Source: Candidatus Shapirobacteria bacterium (GTDB lineage Bacteria > Patescibacteriota > Microgenomatia > UBA12405 > UBA6130). From it: DNA of 38,557 bases. The translations under genes and the position numbers were made by a program. Below, one piece after another: positions 21,918 through 28,874 of the stretch (within the stretch, counting starts at the first letter, position 1; each line of letters opens with the position of its first letter). The notes beneath the pieces were generated by a model that saw nothing but the letters and a program-made list of their open reading frames with translations, was not told where the DNA came from and did no database searches. The stretch lies in contig JALWDZ010000013.1 of assembly GCA_027039485.1 (NCBI GenBank), positions 1-38,557 of the forward strand, given 5' to 3'.

Positions 21918-22014
21918 TACATCCCCAACTCCTACTCCAACTGTGGCTCCCACTGTTCCAACTCCAACCCCGACTCCGACGGTATCGCCAACAGCCACAC
22001 CAACACCGTAGTAA
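21918..22014 (+). pseudogene. C-terminal remnant of a Pro/Thr-repeat protein gene
   Basis: One frame reads PTPTPTVAPTVPTPTPTPTV SPTATPTP then TAG, with no upstream start or domain. It resembles the linkers of the genes at 9645 and 38328 and is probably a detached gene end carried by rearrangement. Confidence 0.5.
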
Positions 22015-22362
22015 TTGGAACTTGGAGCTTGGAACTTGGAACTCAGAACTCGGTTAGGGTATCAGAGCATTAGGGTATCAAGGGAAAGGATATTAAGAAT
22101 ATCAGGATACCGGGTTAACTTTCTCCGTTCTTTTGATCTCTGATTCTCTTTCCCCGATTACCTGATTTCCTGATATTCTAACCTAATATTTCTTCTCCTT
22201 ACTAATTACTAAGTTCTGAGCTCTAAACTCTAAATATTTAAATGTTTTGGTAATTTGGTCATTTGGTAATTTGGATTTGTTTAGGATTTGGGTCATTAGG
22301 ATTTAGAGTTTGTTTGTGATTTGTGATTTGGAATTTGGTGCTTGGAATTTCGCATCGTGCAA
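22015..22362. repeat. Repeat-filled intergenic region
   Basis: GAACTTGGAGCTTGG words, then a forward copy (about 22052-22203) of the composite repeat with GGATATTAAGAATATCAGG, then GTAATTTGGTCATTTGG words. No gene. Confidence 0.7.
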
Positions 22363-22401
22363 CCTTTCACTTGGGAGGTGGAACTATACCTACACCTCGG
22401 G
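22363..22401 (+). repeat. REP-like repeat, short variant
   Basis: CTTTCACTTGGGAGGTGG then AACTATACCTACACCTCGGG. Confidence 0.75.
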
Positions 22402-22426
22402 AAATAGCACGTTCTTGCGTCTTCTT

Positions 22427-22633
22427 TCAAAGCAGCACCAGAGGGCGAAAAAGGCCAAAGGGGGTTAGGCCAAAGCTAAGAAAAGGCGGCCCAAGCGGGG
22501 ACAAGCTAAGCGGCGGGCCAAAAAAATTTATCCCCATTACTCCCCCCGGAAACGAAAGCCAAGGCGGCAGCTTATTTTCCTTTTTCTTCTTTTTCTCTTG
22601 GCGCTCCTCAGCGCCCGCCAATCGTTCTTTCAT
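22427..22633 (-). CDS. Possible small protein downstream of the cobalamin riboswitch
   Basis: A 68-codon ORF begins immediately after the riboswitch. It has a charged start (EERQEKKKKKENK), then a Gly/Pro/Leu-rich hydrophobic tail (GPPLSLSPLGPPFLSF). No family recognised. A GGCGCTGAGGAGCGCC hairpin just inside the ORF hides a GAGGAG. It may be the regulated gene, the remnant of one, or a chance ORF. Confidence 0.3.
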   Translation of the reverse strand: MKERLAGAEERQEKKKKKENKLPPWLSFPGGVMGINFFGPPLSLSPLGPPFLSFGLTPFGLFRPLVLL

Positions 22634-22637
22634 CGTC

Positions 22638-22800
22638 TTGCGCGAGACTACTGCTGGTCGGTCTTCGGACTCGTCCCCAAGGGCATCACCGCTGCGGCAC
22701 AGTGGCGGATTCGCACCGCCTTCCCAAAACTAACGGCCTTCCCACCCCGATGTTACTCGGGACAGTGGCCAACCCAGCTAATCCATGATACAAAATCAAC
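22638..22800 (-). ncRNA. Cobalamin (AdoCbl) riboswitch
   Basis: The minus strand carries the conserved blocks in order: GGGAAGGCGGTGCGAATCCG, then CACTGTGCCGCAGCGGTGA and GACGAGTCCGAAGACC. A closing stem pairs AGCTGG...TTGG with CCGACCAGC. These are the core segments of the family. Downstream (lower coordinates) there is only a 68-codon ORF and then repeats. No ribonucleotide reductase, B12 transporter or B12 enzyme is beside it. Confidence 0.88.
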
Positions 22801-22814
22801 GGGCTACAAGCAAT

Positions 22815-23160
22815 AATCAGAACTTGGAACTCGGAACTCAGAGCTCGGAGCTCAGAACTTAGCTTGTCTGGAGCTAGGAACTAAGAGCTAGGAACTAGGT
22901 CATTGGAACTTAGAACTTGGAGCTTAGATCTTAGTATCTTAGGAAGTCATCCCGCCCTTTCGCAAGAAAGGGCGGGATCTAGCGAGCGGTAAGTGAGCGC
23001 ATGAGATTTAATCAGGTGTGGGATTAATGCGTGCGCTAGATTTTTACCCCGACTCCGCCGTCCGCCGGCTGGCGGAGACACCTGGATATTTTGAAAAATC
23101 CAATGCACCACAGACCAGAGTGAGAATTTGCAAAACCATCTCTGTTCCTGCTATCATTAG
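22815..23160. repeat. Repeat-filled intergenic region
   Basis: GAACTTGGAACTCGG words and a CCCGCCCTTTCGCAAGAAAGGGCGGG hairpin (in two parts around CAAG) are followed by GAGATTTAATCAGGTGTGGG. The latter is shared with 14211-14245. A TCCGCCGGCTGGCGGA palindrome is also present. Confidence 0.7.
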
Positions 23161-23165
23161 GCAAG

Positions 23166-23393
23166 ATGTTTAAAACAGGATCAGATTTTGCCATTATTGA
23201 TGACGGTAACTGGCGGGGGATAATTGCTCCCCGGTCTAAGCTGTCGGCCAAGCAATTAGGATTGCTAGTAGAATTGCTTGAGGATACTAGTGCCAAGTTT
23301 TTGGCTGAGGTGCATAAAGAGTATCGGGAAGCCAAGGCCAAAGGGCTGTTAATTTCCTCAGCTAAGGTCGAGAAAGTATTAGGCCTGAAGTAA
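23166..23393 (+). CDS. Antitoxin of a RelE-type toxin-antitoxin pair
   Basis: This is a 75-residue protein directly upstream of a RelE-like toxin gene with a 5-nt gap, the usual antitoxin-first order. The N-terminal half (FAIIDDGNWRGIIAPRSKLS) is followed by a long helix (LVELLEDTSAKFLAEVHKEYREA) suited to wrapping the toxin. No named antitoxin family is recognised. TATCAT lies 8 nt before the ATG, a leaderless start. Confidence 0.7.
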   Translation: MFKTGSDFAIIDDGNWRGIIAPRSKLSAKQLGLLVELLEDTSAKFLAEVHKEYREAKAKGLLISSAKVEKVLGLK

Positions 23394-23398
23394 TTGTT

Positions 23399-23656
23399 AT
23401 GGACTATGCCTTCACTCCCCGTGGCTGGAAAGACCTGCGCCGCTTTGATATTCCTACCCAACGAAAGATTATCCAAAAGATTAAATTCTACCTGCGATCT
23501 TCCCAGCCCTTGAGCTTTGCCAAAATTTTGGCCAACTCGCCTTACGGCACCCATCGTTTTCGGATTTTGGGCAAGACCAGAGTCATTTTTATTTACGAGC
23601 CGCGGGAGAAGCGGATTGTCATTGCCCGAATTCGTTTTCGCCGCGACGCGTACTAG
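23399..23656 (+). CDS. RelE/ParE-superfamily toxin
   Basis: The 85-residue protein has the RelE-fold order: a helical hairpin (GWKDLRRFDIPTQRKIIQKIKFYL), then the strands YGTHRFRILGKTRVIFIY and KRIVIARIRFRRDAY. The arginine-rich last strands are where mRNA-interferase residues lie in RelE proteins. The target (ribosomal mRNA or gyrase) cannot be told from sequence. It is co-transcribed with the antitoxin at 23166. It ends 41 bp before the first of two tRNA-Arg genes on the opposite strand. Confidence 0.82.
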   Translation: MDYAFTPRGWKDLRRFDIPTQRKIIQKIKFYLRSSQPLSFAKILANSPYGTHRFRILGKTRVIFIYEPREKRIVIARIRFRRDAY

Positions 23657-23697
23657 ACAAGAAGGGAAACTTTCACTTCAACTTTTCACTCCCCCAG

Positions 23698-23769
23698 TGC
23701 CTCTGGAGGGAATCGAACCCCCATCCCTGGTTCCGAAGACCAGTGCTCTCTCCGTTGAGCTACAGAGGC
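23698..23769 (-). tRNA. tRNA-Arg (TCG)
   Basis: Minus strand: acceptor GCCTCTG/CAGAGGC, discriminator A, anticodon arm CTGGT-CTTCGGA-ACCAG (anticodon TCG), T-arm GGGGGTTCGATTCCCTC. No encoded CCA. It is 2 nt from the next tRNA-Arg. Confidence 0.95.
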
Positions 23770-23771
23770 AG

Positions 23772-23844
23772 TGCCCCTACCAGGACTTGAACCCGGATCT
23801 GGCCCTTAGGAGGGGCCCGTTCTTTCCCGTTGAACTATAGGGGC
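23772..23844 (-). tRNA. tRNA-Arg (CCT)
   Basis: Minus strand: acceptor GCCCCTA/TAGGGGC, anticodon arm GGCCC-CTCCTAA-GGGCC (anticodon CCT), T-arm CCGGGTTCAAGTCCTGG. No encoded CCA. It is first in the tandem pair and lies just after pth, with which it may be co-transcribed. Confidence 0.95.
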
Positions 23845-23855
23845 CCCCTATTATA

Positions 23856-24383
23856 TCAATTCATCGCCCGGACCACCTCGGCTGGCTTTAATTGGAGCAA
23901 GAGCTGGTGAAAAATATGCCATTCTCTAGGCAAAAATTTTTGCAAAACATACTTCTCTCCCGGCAGGCGCTGGTAGGGCGTCCGGTTGTCAATTCCCAAC
24001 CGCAGGCGCCAAAAATCCCGGCTGCCCAACGCCTCTTCTACCGACAAAACCCCCTTATGCAACGGCGAGCTGCGACCAAAGCTCAACTTCCACTGCCCTA
24101 AGGGCAAATCCAGCTCATCATGGACCAAACACAATTTAGCAGGCCCAGCCTGATACCATTTTAGCAATCTTGCTACTGCCCTGCCAGAGTCATTCATATA
24201 AACCAGAGGATAGGCAAAAACAAAATTTTGATGCTCGAAAATGGAGCTTAGCAGTTTTTTCTTCTCCTGCCCCTGACCCTGATAATGGTGGCGCCAAAAA
24301 TCAACCCACTCCCGGCCAGCATTATGGCGGGTGCGGGCATATTCCGCCCCCGGATTTCCCAAGCCCACAAAAATCATCTTCAT
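23856..24383 (-). CDS. pth: Peptidyl-tRNA hydrolase
   Basis: The 175-residue product, started at the ATG at 24383 with TATAAT 5 nt upstream, has Asn10 and His20 of GLGNPGAEYARTRHNAG exactly as in the family. It also has YMNDSG and the catalytic-partner Asp in LVHDELDLPLG. It frees peptidyl-tRNAs that drop off the ribosome. The usual GxxGHNG segment reads SSPLHKG, so the substrate-binding Asn after His is Lys, a departure worth noting. The order pth, tRNA-Arg, tRNA-Arg on one strand suggests one transcript. The function is otherwise secure. Confidence 0.93.
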   Translation of the reverse strand: MKMIFVGLGNPGAEYARTRHNAGREWVDFWRHHYQGQGQEKKKLLSSIFEHQNFVFAYPLVYMNDSGRAVARLLKWYQAGPAKLCLVHDELDLPLGQWKLSFGRSSPLHKGVLSVEEALGSRDFWRLRLGIDNRTPYQRLPGEKYVLQKFLPREWHIFHQLLLQLKPAEVVRAMN

Positions 24384-24523
24384 AGGCAATTATAAACCAA
24401 AATATTGGGACATGCCCAGTTCTATATTGGGGACAATATGGAACTAGGAGCGAGGAGCTAGGAACTAGGTTGCTAGATAGTAGATGAAAGAAGGGATTAG
24501 CGACTAACATGATAAAATTGGCC

Positions 24524-25387
24524 ATGGAGAAAATTTTTGATGGCCGGGCGTACCAGAAGAAACTTTTAGCCCAACTGCAGCGGCAATTTCGGCAACTGCC
24601 GGCGGGTCAGCAACAACGGCAACTGGTTTCCGTCCTCGTCGGCGACAACCCCGCCTCCCAGCTGTACATCCGGATGAAGCAGCAATTTGCCCAAAAGATC
24701 GGCATTAATTTTCAGGTCCACCAATTTGCCACCACCACTCCCCCAGCCAAAGTTATCCGCCAGGTCCAAAAATTAGGCCAAAAACCAGCCGTGGCCGGAT
24801 TGATGGTCCAGCTGCCGCTACCGGCCCGGTGGTCGCCGGCCCAAGAACGCCAGCTCCTTGACGCTATTCCACCAGAAAAGGATATCGACTGTCTTGCCAG
24901 CCAAAACCTGGGCCTCCTCCTGGCCGGCCGGCCGCGCTTCCTCCCGGCCACCGTCGCCGCCGTTGTCGCCATTCTCCGGGAAGCCGGCTTTTCGGCGGCT
25001 AAGCTCCGCGGTCAGGTTGTCACCGTCATTGGCAAATCCCTCATCGTCGGCACTCCCCTAGTCAACTGGCTCCTTCGGGCCGGGGCAACAGTTGTCAGCT
25101 GCGACCAAGCCACCCAAGATTTAGGCCGCTGGACGCGGGCCAGCAAAATCGTCATCAGCGCGGCCGGCCGGCCCCGACTCATCACCGGCGCCATGGTCTC
25201 TCGTAGCGTGGTAGCCATTGACATCGCCTCCCCCCGCGGCGACTTTGATTTTGCCAGCGTCGCTCCCAAAGCCGAATTCATCACCCCCGTGCCCGGCGGC
25301 GTTGGCCCCCTCACTGTCGCCTACTTGATGGCCAGCCTTATCAAGGCAATAGCCAACCAACAACAAACAACTAACAACGAGAACTAG
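24524..25387 (+). CDS. folD: Bifunctional methylene-THF dehydrogenase/cyclohydrolase FolD
   Basis: The 287-residue product has the catalytic Tyr48/Lys52 in SQLYIRMKQQFAQKIGI. It also has VQLPLPARW, EKDIDCL, the NADP-binding VTVIGKSLIVGTPLVNWLLRAGATVVSCD (two short parts) and the signature PVPGGVGPLTVAYLM. It interconverts methylene-, methenyl- and formyl-tetrahydrofolate in the cytoplasm. The start at 24524 is preferred over 24509: TAAAAT lies 5 nt before it and the protein then begins MEKIFDG, as in homologues. No other folate gene is in the window. Confidence 0.96.
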   Translation: MEKIFDGRAYQKKLLAQLQRQFRQLPAGQQQRQLVSVLVGDNPASQLYIRMKQQFAQKIGINFQVHQFATTTPPAKVIRQVQKLGQKPAVAGLMVQLPLPARWSPAQERQLLDAIPPEKDIDCLASQNLGLLLAGRPRFLPATVAAVVAILREAGFSAAKLRGQVVTVIGKSLIVGTPLVNWLLRAGATVVSCDQATQDLGRWTRASKIVISAAGRPRLITGAMVSRSVVAIDIASPRGDFDFASVAPKAEFITPVPGGVGPLTVAYLMASLIKAIANQQQTTNNEN

Positions 25388-25504
25388 GAACTAGGAACTA
25401 GGAAATTGGAACTTAGAACTCAGAACTCAGAACTTGGTAATGCGTCATCCCCCTCTTCTTGTAAGAAAGGGCGGGATGACGAGAGATGCTAAATCCTCCC
25501 ATTT
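25388..25504. repeat. Intergenic word repeats with a broken hairpin
   Basis: AGGAACTAGGAACTTAGAACTCAG-type words and a partial CCCTCTTCTTGTAAGAAAGGGCGGGA hairpin whose left arm has decayed. Confidence 0.6.
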
Positions 25505-26086
25505 CTATTCTGCCAGCGCTTTCTTGACAAACGGCCGCGGATCCTGGGCAATCTTTTCTCTCAAGCGTCGATATTCTTCATCTGTCCGTTTTTTAATTTC
25601 CTCTTGCACCTCTGGCGGAATTTCTGATTCAAAATTTACATCCAAACCCTTCTCTTTAAGGACAGCATCCCTGATGTCTTTATATATCCCGCCCAACTCA
25701 TCTGAAACGGCGTTATTTATGTCTCCTCGCCACTCCGTTGCGTTAAAATCCACTCCCTCCACTCCTAAATCAACAATTACAAAGCGCCGGCCAGCGGCCG
25801 AATCCAACTTCTTTTGCAAACTAGCCTCCCCTCTATGCCTGGCTATCCCCAAGTCTAGGCGTGCCAGAGCGTAAACTTCCTGAATCTTACCTCGGTTTAG
25901 GCTAGTAATGCCACTTTTCCGAAGAATACCAGCGGCCTTATTGGCCAGCTCTTGCTTTTTAGAAACATCCCGCAAATCATCTTTTGTTGTTTGGTCAGCC
26001 AGGGCGTAAACTTTTTCCAGAATTTGAGCTGGCGCTGTAGCTTCAGCAACTGGCACTCCTTCGCCAACCTCATTCACTCTCCTCAC
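25505..26086 (-). CDS. Hypothetical protein, second of a two-gene unit
   Basis: I do not recognise this 193-residue helical, charged protein. It overlaps the end of the upstream gene by 17 nt, so the two are translationally linked. A short strand-rich patch (RRFVIVDLGVEGVDF) breaks the helices. No signal peptide or membrane segment is seen. Confidence 0.55.
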   Translation of the reverse strand: MRRVNEVGEGVPVAEATAPAQILEKVYALADQTTKDDLRDVSKKQELANKAAGILRKSGITSLNRGKIQEVYALARLDLGIARHRGEASLQKKLDSAAGRRFVIVDLGVEGVDFNATEWRGDINNAVSDELGGIYKDIRDAVLKEKGLDVNFESEIPPEVQEEIKKRTDEEYRRLREKIAQDPRPFVKKALAE

Positions 26087-26840
26087 CCCCTTTCTTTCCT
26101 TCTTCCAATTTCAAAGCGGCATCGGCCGCGAATTCTACTGCCTGGCGAAACTTGTTCCAAAGAACATCGTTATGGTGCAAAATTTCCCTTTCTTCCTTAG
26201 ATAAGCCACTAATGTCGGCAGCAACCTGTTCGGCCGCTTCCCTGCTCAACCTCTTGAAGCGATATGCCCAATGTTCGAAATTATTGCCTATCTTTTCCCG
26301 CAAATTCATCAATTTCATTTCGGCAGTTTCCGCTAAATCCCTAGCGTCGCGGCGCAACGGTTCCTTTTCTTGATTTTCCCTCTCTATTGTTGCATGATTT
26401 AAATAAAGCGCTTTTTCGACAACAAACCGGGCTTCCTCCCTTATTTTTTCTATCTCTTTCTTGTCACCTTCATTAGCAGCCAATAATAAGCGATCAAGTA
26501 ACTTGTGTGCTTTGCCCACCTTATCCCATTGGCCTTTGCTCCAGCCTCCACCTATCTCCTTTAGATCGCTTAACCTCTCACCTATTTTACGGACAAGCTG
26601 GTTCACAGCCTCCCTGGTTTTCTTATCATCAATACCCTTGGCCATCTCCCCGTATTGACCAAGAGTTTGGTCCATCTTTAGGCTAAATTTCTCATATAAC
26701 AAACCCCAGGCACCAACCATCCCTTTTAACTCTCCTACGGCCATACTGGCCTCCATCACATTACCGGCCACATTTAGCCATTCCTTTGACTTTTCTCCTG
26801 CTTCAATTTCTGGTTGGACGCCTTCTCCTGTTTCGCCCAT
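26070..26840 (-). CDS. Hypothetical helical protein, first of a two-gene unit
   Basis: The 256-residue protein is almost wholly alpha-helical by composition, with heptad-like stretches (KKEIEKIREEARFVVEKAL and REKIGNNFEHWAYRFKRLS). It is probably a coiled-coil or bundle protein. Not recognised. A TATAGT box lies about 13 nt upstream on the minus strand. The pair may encode interacting partners, judged only from the overlap. Confidence 0.6.
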   Translation of the reverse strand: MGETGEGVQPEIEAGEKSKEWLNVAGNVMEASMAVGELKGMVGAWGLLYEKFSLKMDQTLGQYGEMAKGIDDKKTREAVNQLVRKIGERLSDLKEIGGGWSKGQWDKVGKAHKLLDRLLLAANEGDKKEIEKIREEARFVVEKALYLNHATIERENQEKEPLRRDARDLAETAEMKLMNLREKIGNNFEHWAYRFKRLSREAAEQVAADISGLSKEEREILHHNDVLWNKFRQAVEFAADAALKLEEGKKGGEESE

Positions 26841-26897
26841 TTACTATAATTAAACTATAAACTCTGCCTTTTGTCAAAAGTATTTCTCAACCCCGCC

Positions 26898-27500
26898 TTA
26901 CTCAAATTTCCTTTCGTCTTGGCGCTCGTGCTCGAAGCGGGCCGAGGTTAGGCCAACTTTTAATTCCCGGCGGGCGGTTTCCCACCAGCTTTGTTTTTCC
27001 CCCTCCTGCCACAACTGTTGAAGCTCTGCCAACTTCCTAGCAGATAGCTCTTTCAACTTAGCCTGGTCCCACTCCTGACTGGTGAAGGTAAAGATGAGAA
27101 AACGGCTTTTCACCGAGCGGCGGAACTCCTCCGCTTCAGCCTCAACTTTTTTGAATAAATCGCGGGCTGGATTGAGGTGGCCGCTGGCTAAGGCTAGTTG
27201 GCGGACCCAATGGCGCAAAGTCGTTTCCTCTTTGGGAAGGTGGTTCACTAAAAACTGGCTAAAAGGCGGCAAATCATCTTTAAACCCCAAACCGCGGACG
27301 ATGATTTTTTGGTCCTTCTCCACCAAAGCGATTACCTTTTTCTTAACCAGCCAATAAATCTGGCTGAGAAATGCCTCTTCAAACATCAAATCGCCGTTAA
27401 TCATCGTTCCTTGAGGAGAACGCCAGTTGGCTGGCTGGGCGCCTTTTAATAGCTCGCCGGAAAGGAGATAAAAATAGGTAGCTACTGACTTGTCCTCCAT
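26898..27500 (-). CDS. Hypothetical protein
   Basis: I do not recognise this 200-residue protein. The N-terminal half has the feel of a winged or helical regulatory domain (FEEAFLSQIYWLVKKKVIAL, then DQKIIVRGLG), loosely like GPP34-type proteins. The C-terminal half is a charged helix ending in an Arg/Glu-rich tail. TAAAAT 6 nt before the ATG gives a leaderless start. It is divergent from the gene at 27525 with only 24 bp between the two start codons. Confidence 0.6.
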   Translation of the reverse strand: MEDKSVATYFYLLSGELLKGAQPANWRSPQGTMINGDLMFEEAFLSQIYWLVKKKVIALVEKDQKIIVRGLGFKDDLPPFSQFLVNHLPKEETTLRHWVRQLALASGHLNPARDLFKKVEAEAEEFRRSVKSRFLIFTFTSQEWDQAKLKELSARKLAELQQLWQEGEKQSWWETARRELKVGLTSARFEHERQDERKFE

Positions 27501-27524
27501 AAGCTTATTTTATATCATAAAATT
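27501..27524. promoter_or_regulatory. Minimal divergent promoter, 24 bp between start codons
   Basis: AAGCTTATTTTATATCATAA + AATT holds a minus-strand TAAAAT 6 nt from one ATG and a plus-strand TATCAT 6 nt from the other. The two boxes overlap, so simultaneous firing seems impossible. Confidence 0.6.
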
Positions 27525-27824
27525 ATGTTGCTCAAAATCTTTCGCCCCGGCCTTAACCGCCGGATCCTTCTCGGCTTCGGAATAGTTGTTTTAGGTATCT
27601 TTCTCACCCCATTTCTCATTGGAATACCAATTTTTGTTCTTGGCTGGCTGATTATTTTCTGGAGCTTTTTTACTGAACTCCTCAACCGCTGGCGCCAAGC
27701 CGTCCGTTGGCTTGATTTTTTGGGTTTCAGCCAACTACCAGAGGAGGTTCAAAACAAAATCCGGGCTTATCTTCTCGTGATAGTGATAGCAATTTCTTTG
27801 GCTGCTTTCTTCCTTCTCCGCTAA
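27525..27824 (+). CDS. Small membrane protein
   Basis: This 99-residue protein has an N-terminal pair of membrane segments (ILLGFGIVVLGIFLTPFLIG and FVLGWLIIFWSFF), an amphipathic middle (LLNRWRQAVRWLDFL) and a third segment at the C-terminus (YLLVIVIAISLAAFFLL). Family unknown. The last 4 nt overlap the end of the convergent gene at 27821. Confidence 0.65.
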   Translation: MLLKIFRPGLNRRILLGFGIVVLGIFLTPFLIGIPIFVLGWLIIFWSFFTELLNRWRQAVRWLDFLGFSQLPEEVQNKIRAYLLVIVIAISLAAFFLLR

Positions 27825-28447
27825 TCGGCAAAGTAAGCTTTCATCTTTCTTTGGACCTCTTTCACCAATGGTTGGACATCAGGCTGGTTATTAATCGCCT
27901 CTTGGGCATATTTAGGCGGAAACATCTGCTTAATCGAGGTAACATATTTATCCCCTTCCTTCGGCTGGTAAACATCCTGGACTTTTAACTGGTCTCCTTT
28001 TCGTTCAAGAACAAACAGAACTGGCTCGCTAATCCCCTCCCCTTCCTCAATTTTGCCCTCCGGAGTGTGGGTATATTCTTGGCAATAAATCCAAGCATAA
28101 GCGCGGACGACATCGGGTTTTTCATCCCACCCATAAAGGTAATGGGCACAAAAGACCTCGCCCTTGCCGCTGGTTAGGTTAAATAACGATTCCTGAGATA
28201 AGAAACTTTCAATGGCCTGGTTGATTTTTACTTTCTCTCCCGAAAGTGTTGCAGTTATGGTTGGCGTCTTTGTTGGCACCAGCTTTGTCGGCAAGATTTG
28301 GGCAGCTGGATGGGAGTTAGGCAACACAGAGGAGGTTTTGGAACGCTGCCGCAACTGCCAAAGCGCTAACAAAATTACAAAAGGCACTGCCAGGCCACCG
28401 ATTGCTACTGCCAGCCAAAATTTCCAAGAAAACAGTTGCCTTAGCAT
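27821..28447 (-). CDS. Membrane-anchored extracellular protein, unknown
   Basis: The 208-residue protein has one N-terminal membrane segment (FWLAVAIGGLAVPFVILLAL). A Ser/Pro/Thr linker (PTKLVPTKTPTITATLS) follows, then an approximately 140-residue outer domain with two cysteines (VFCAHYLYGW, YCQEYTH). The domain pattern EKPDVVRAYAWIYCQEY recalls small secreted domains seen repeatedly in CPR genomes, but no named family is recognised. TATAAT 5 nt before the ATG gives a leaderless start. Confidence 0.65.
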   Translation of the reverse strand: MLRQLFSWKFWLAVAIGGLAVPFVILLALWQLRQRSKTSSVLPNSHPAAQILPTKLVPTKTPTITATLSGEKVKINQAIESFLSQESLFNLTSGKGEVFCAHYLYGWDEKPDVVRAYAWIYCQEYTHTPEGKIEEGEGISEPVLFVLERKGDQLKVQDVYQPKEGDKYVTSIKQMFPPKYAQEAINNQPDVQPLVKEVQRKMKAYFAD

Positions 28448-28874
28448 AATGAATTATACCATTTAGCAACTAACATTCGGAATTTAGAATGCAAAACCCA
28501 GCTATCAAGTAATCAGGAAAAGAAAACCAGAGATCAGAAGAACAGAGAAAGTTAACCTGATATCCCGGTATTCTGATATCCTTTCCCCGATACCCTGGTT
28601 TCCTTTTCCATGCGCTCGCTAGTCGCTCGCTAGATCCTTCACTCCGCCTTCGGCTTCGTTCAGGATGACTTCCTAAGACACTAAGATCTAAGTTCTGAGT
28701 TCCAAGTTCCGAGCTCCAAGCTCCAAGTTCTAAGTTCTAATAACCTAGCTCCTTCAACCTAGTTCCTAGTTCCATTTTCACTTTAACTTCTTTTTCACTT
28801 TTTCTTTTCCACTTTTCACTTTCTTAGCCCTTCGCCCTTAGTCCTTAGCCCTTTTCTTACCTAGTTCCTAACTC
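28448..28874. repeat. Repeat-filled intergenic region
   Basis: It has a reverse copy of the composite repeat (about 28503-28604), GCGCTCGCTAGTCGCTCGC, TTCAGGATGACTTCCTAAG, CCAAGTTCCGAGCTCC words and CACTTT words. No gene seen. Confidence 0.7.

Noticed and set aside
22598-22816. 72-aa plus-strand ORF and the overlapping 136-aa ORF at 22323
   Set aside because: They run through the antisense of the cobalamin riboswitch and through repeats.
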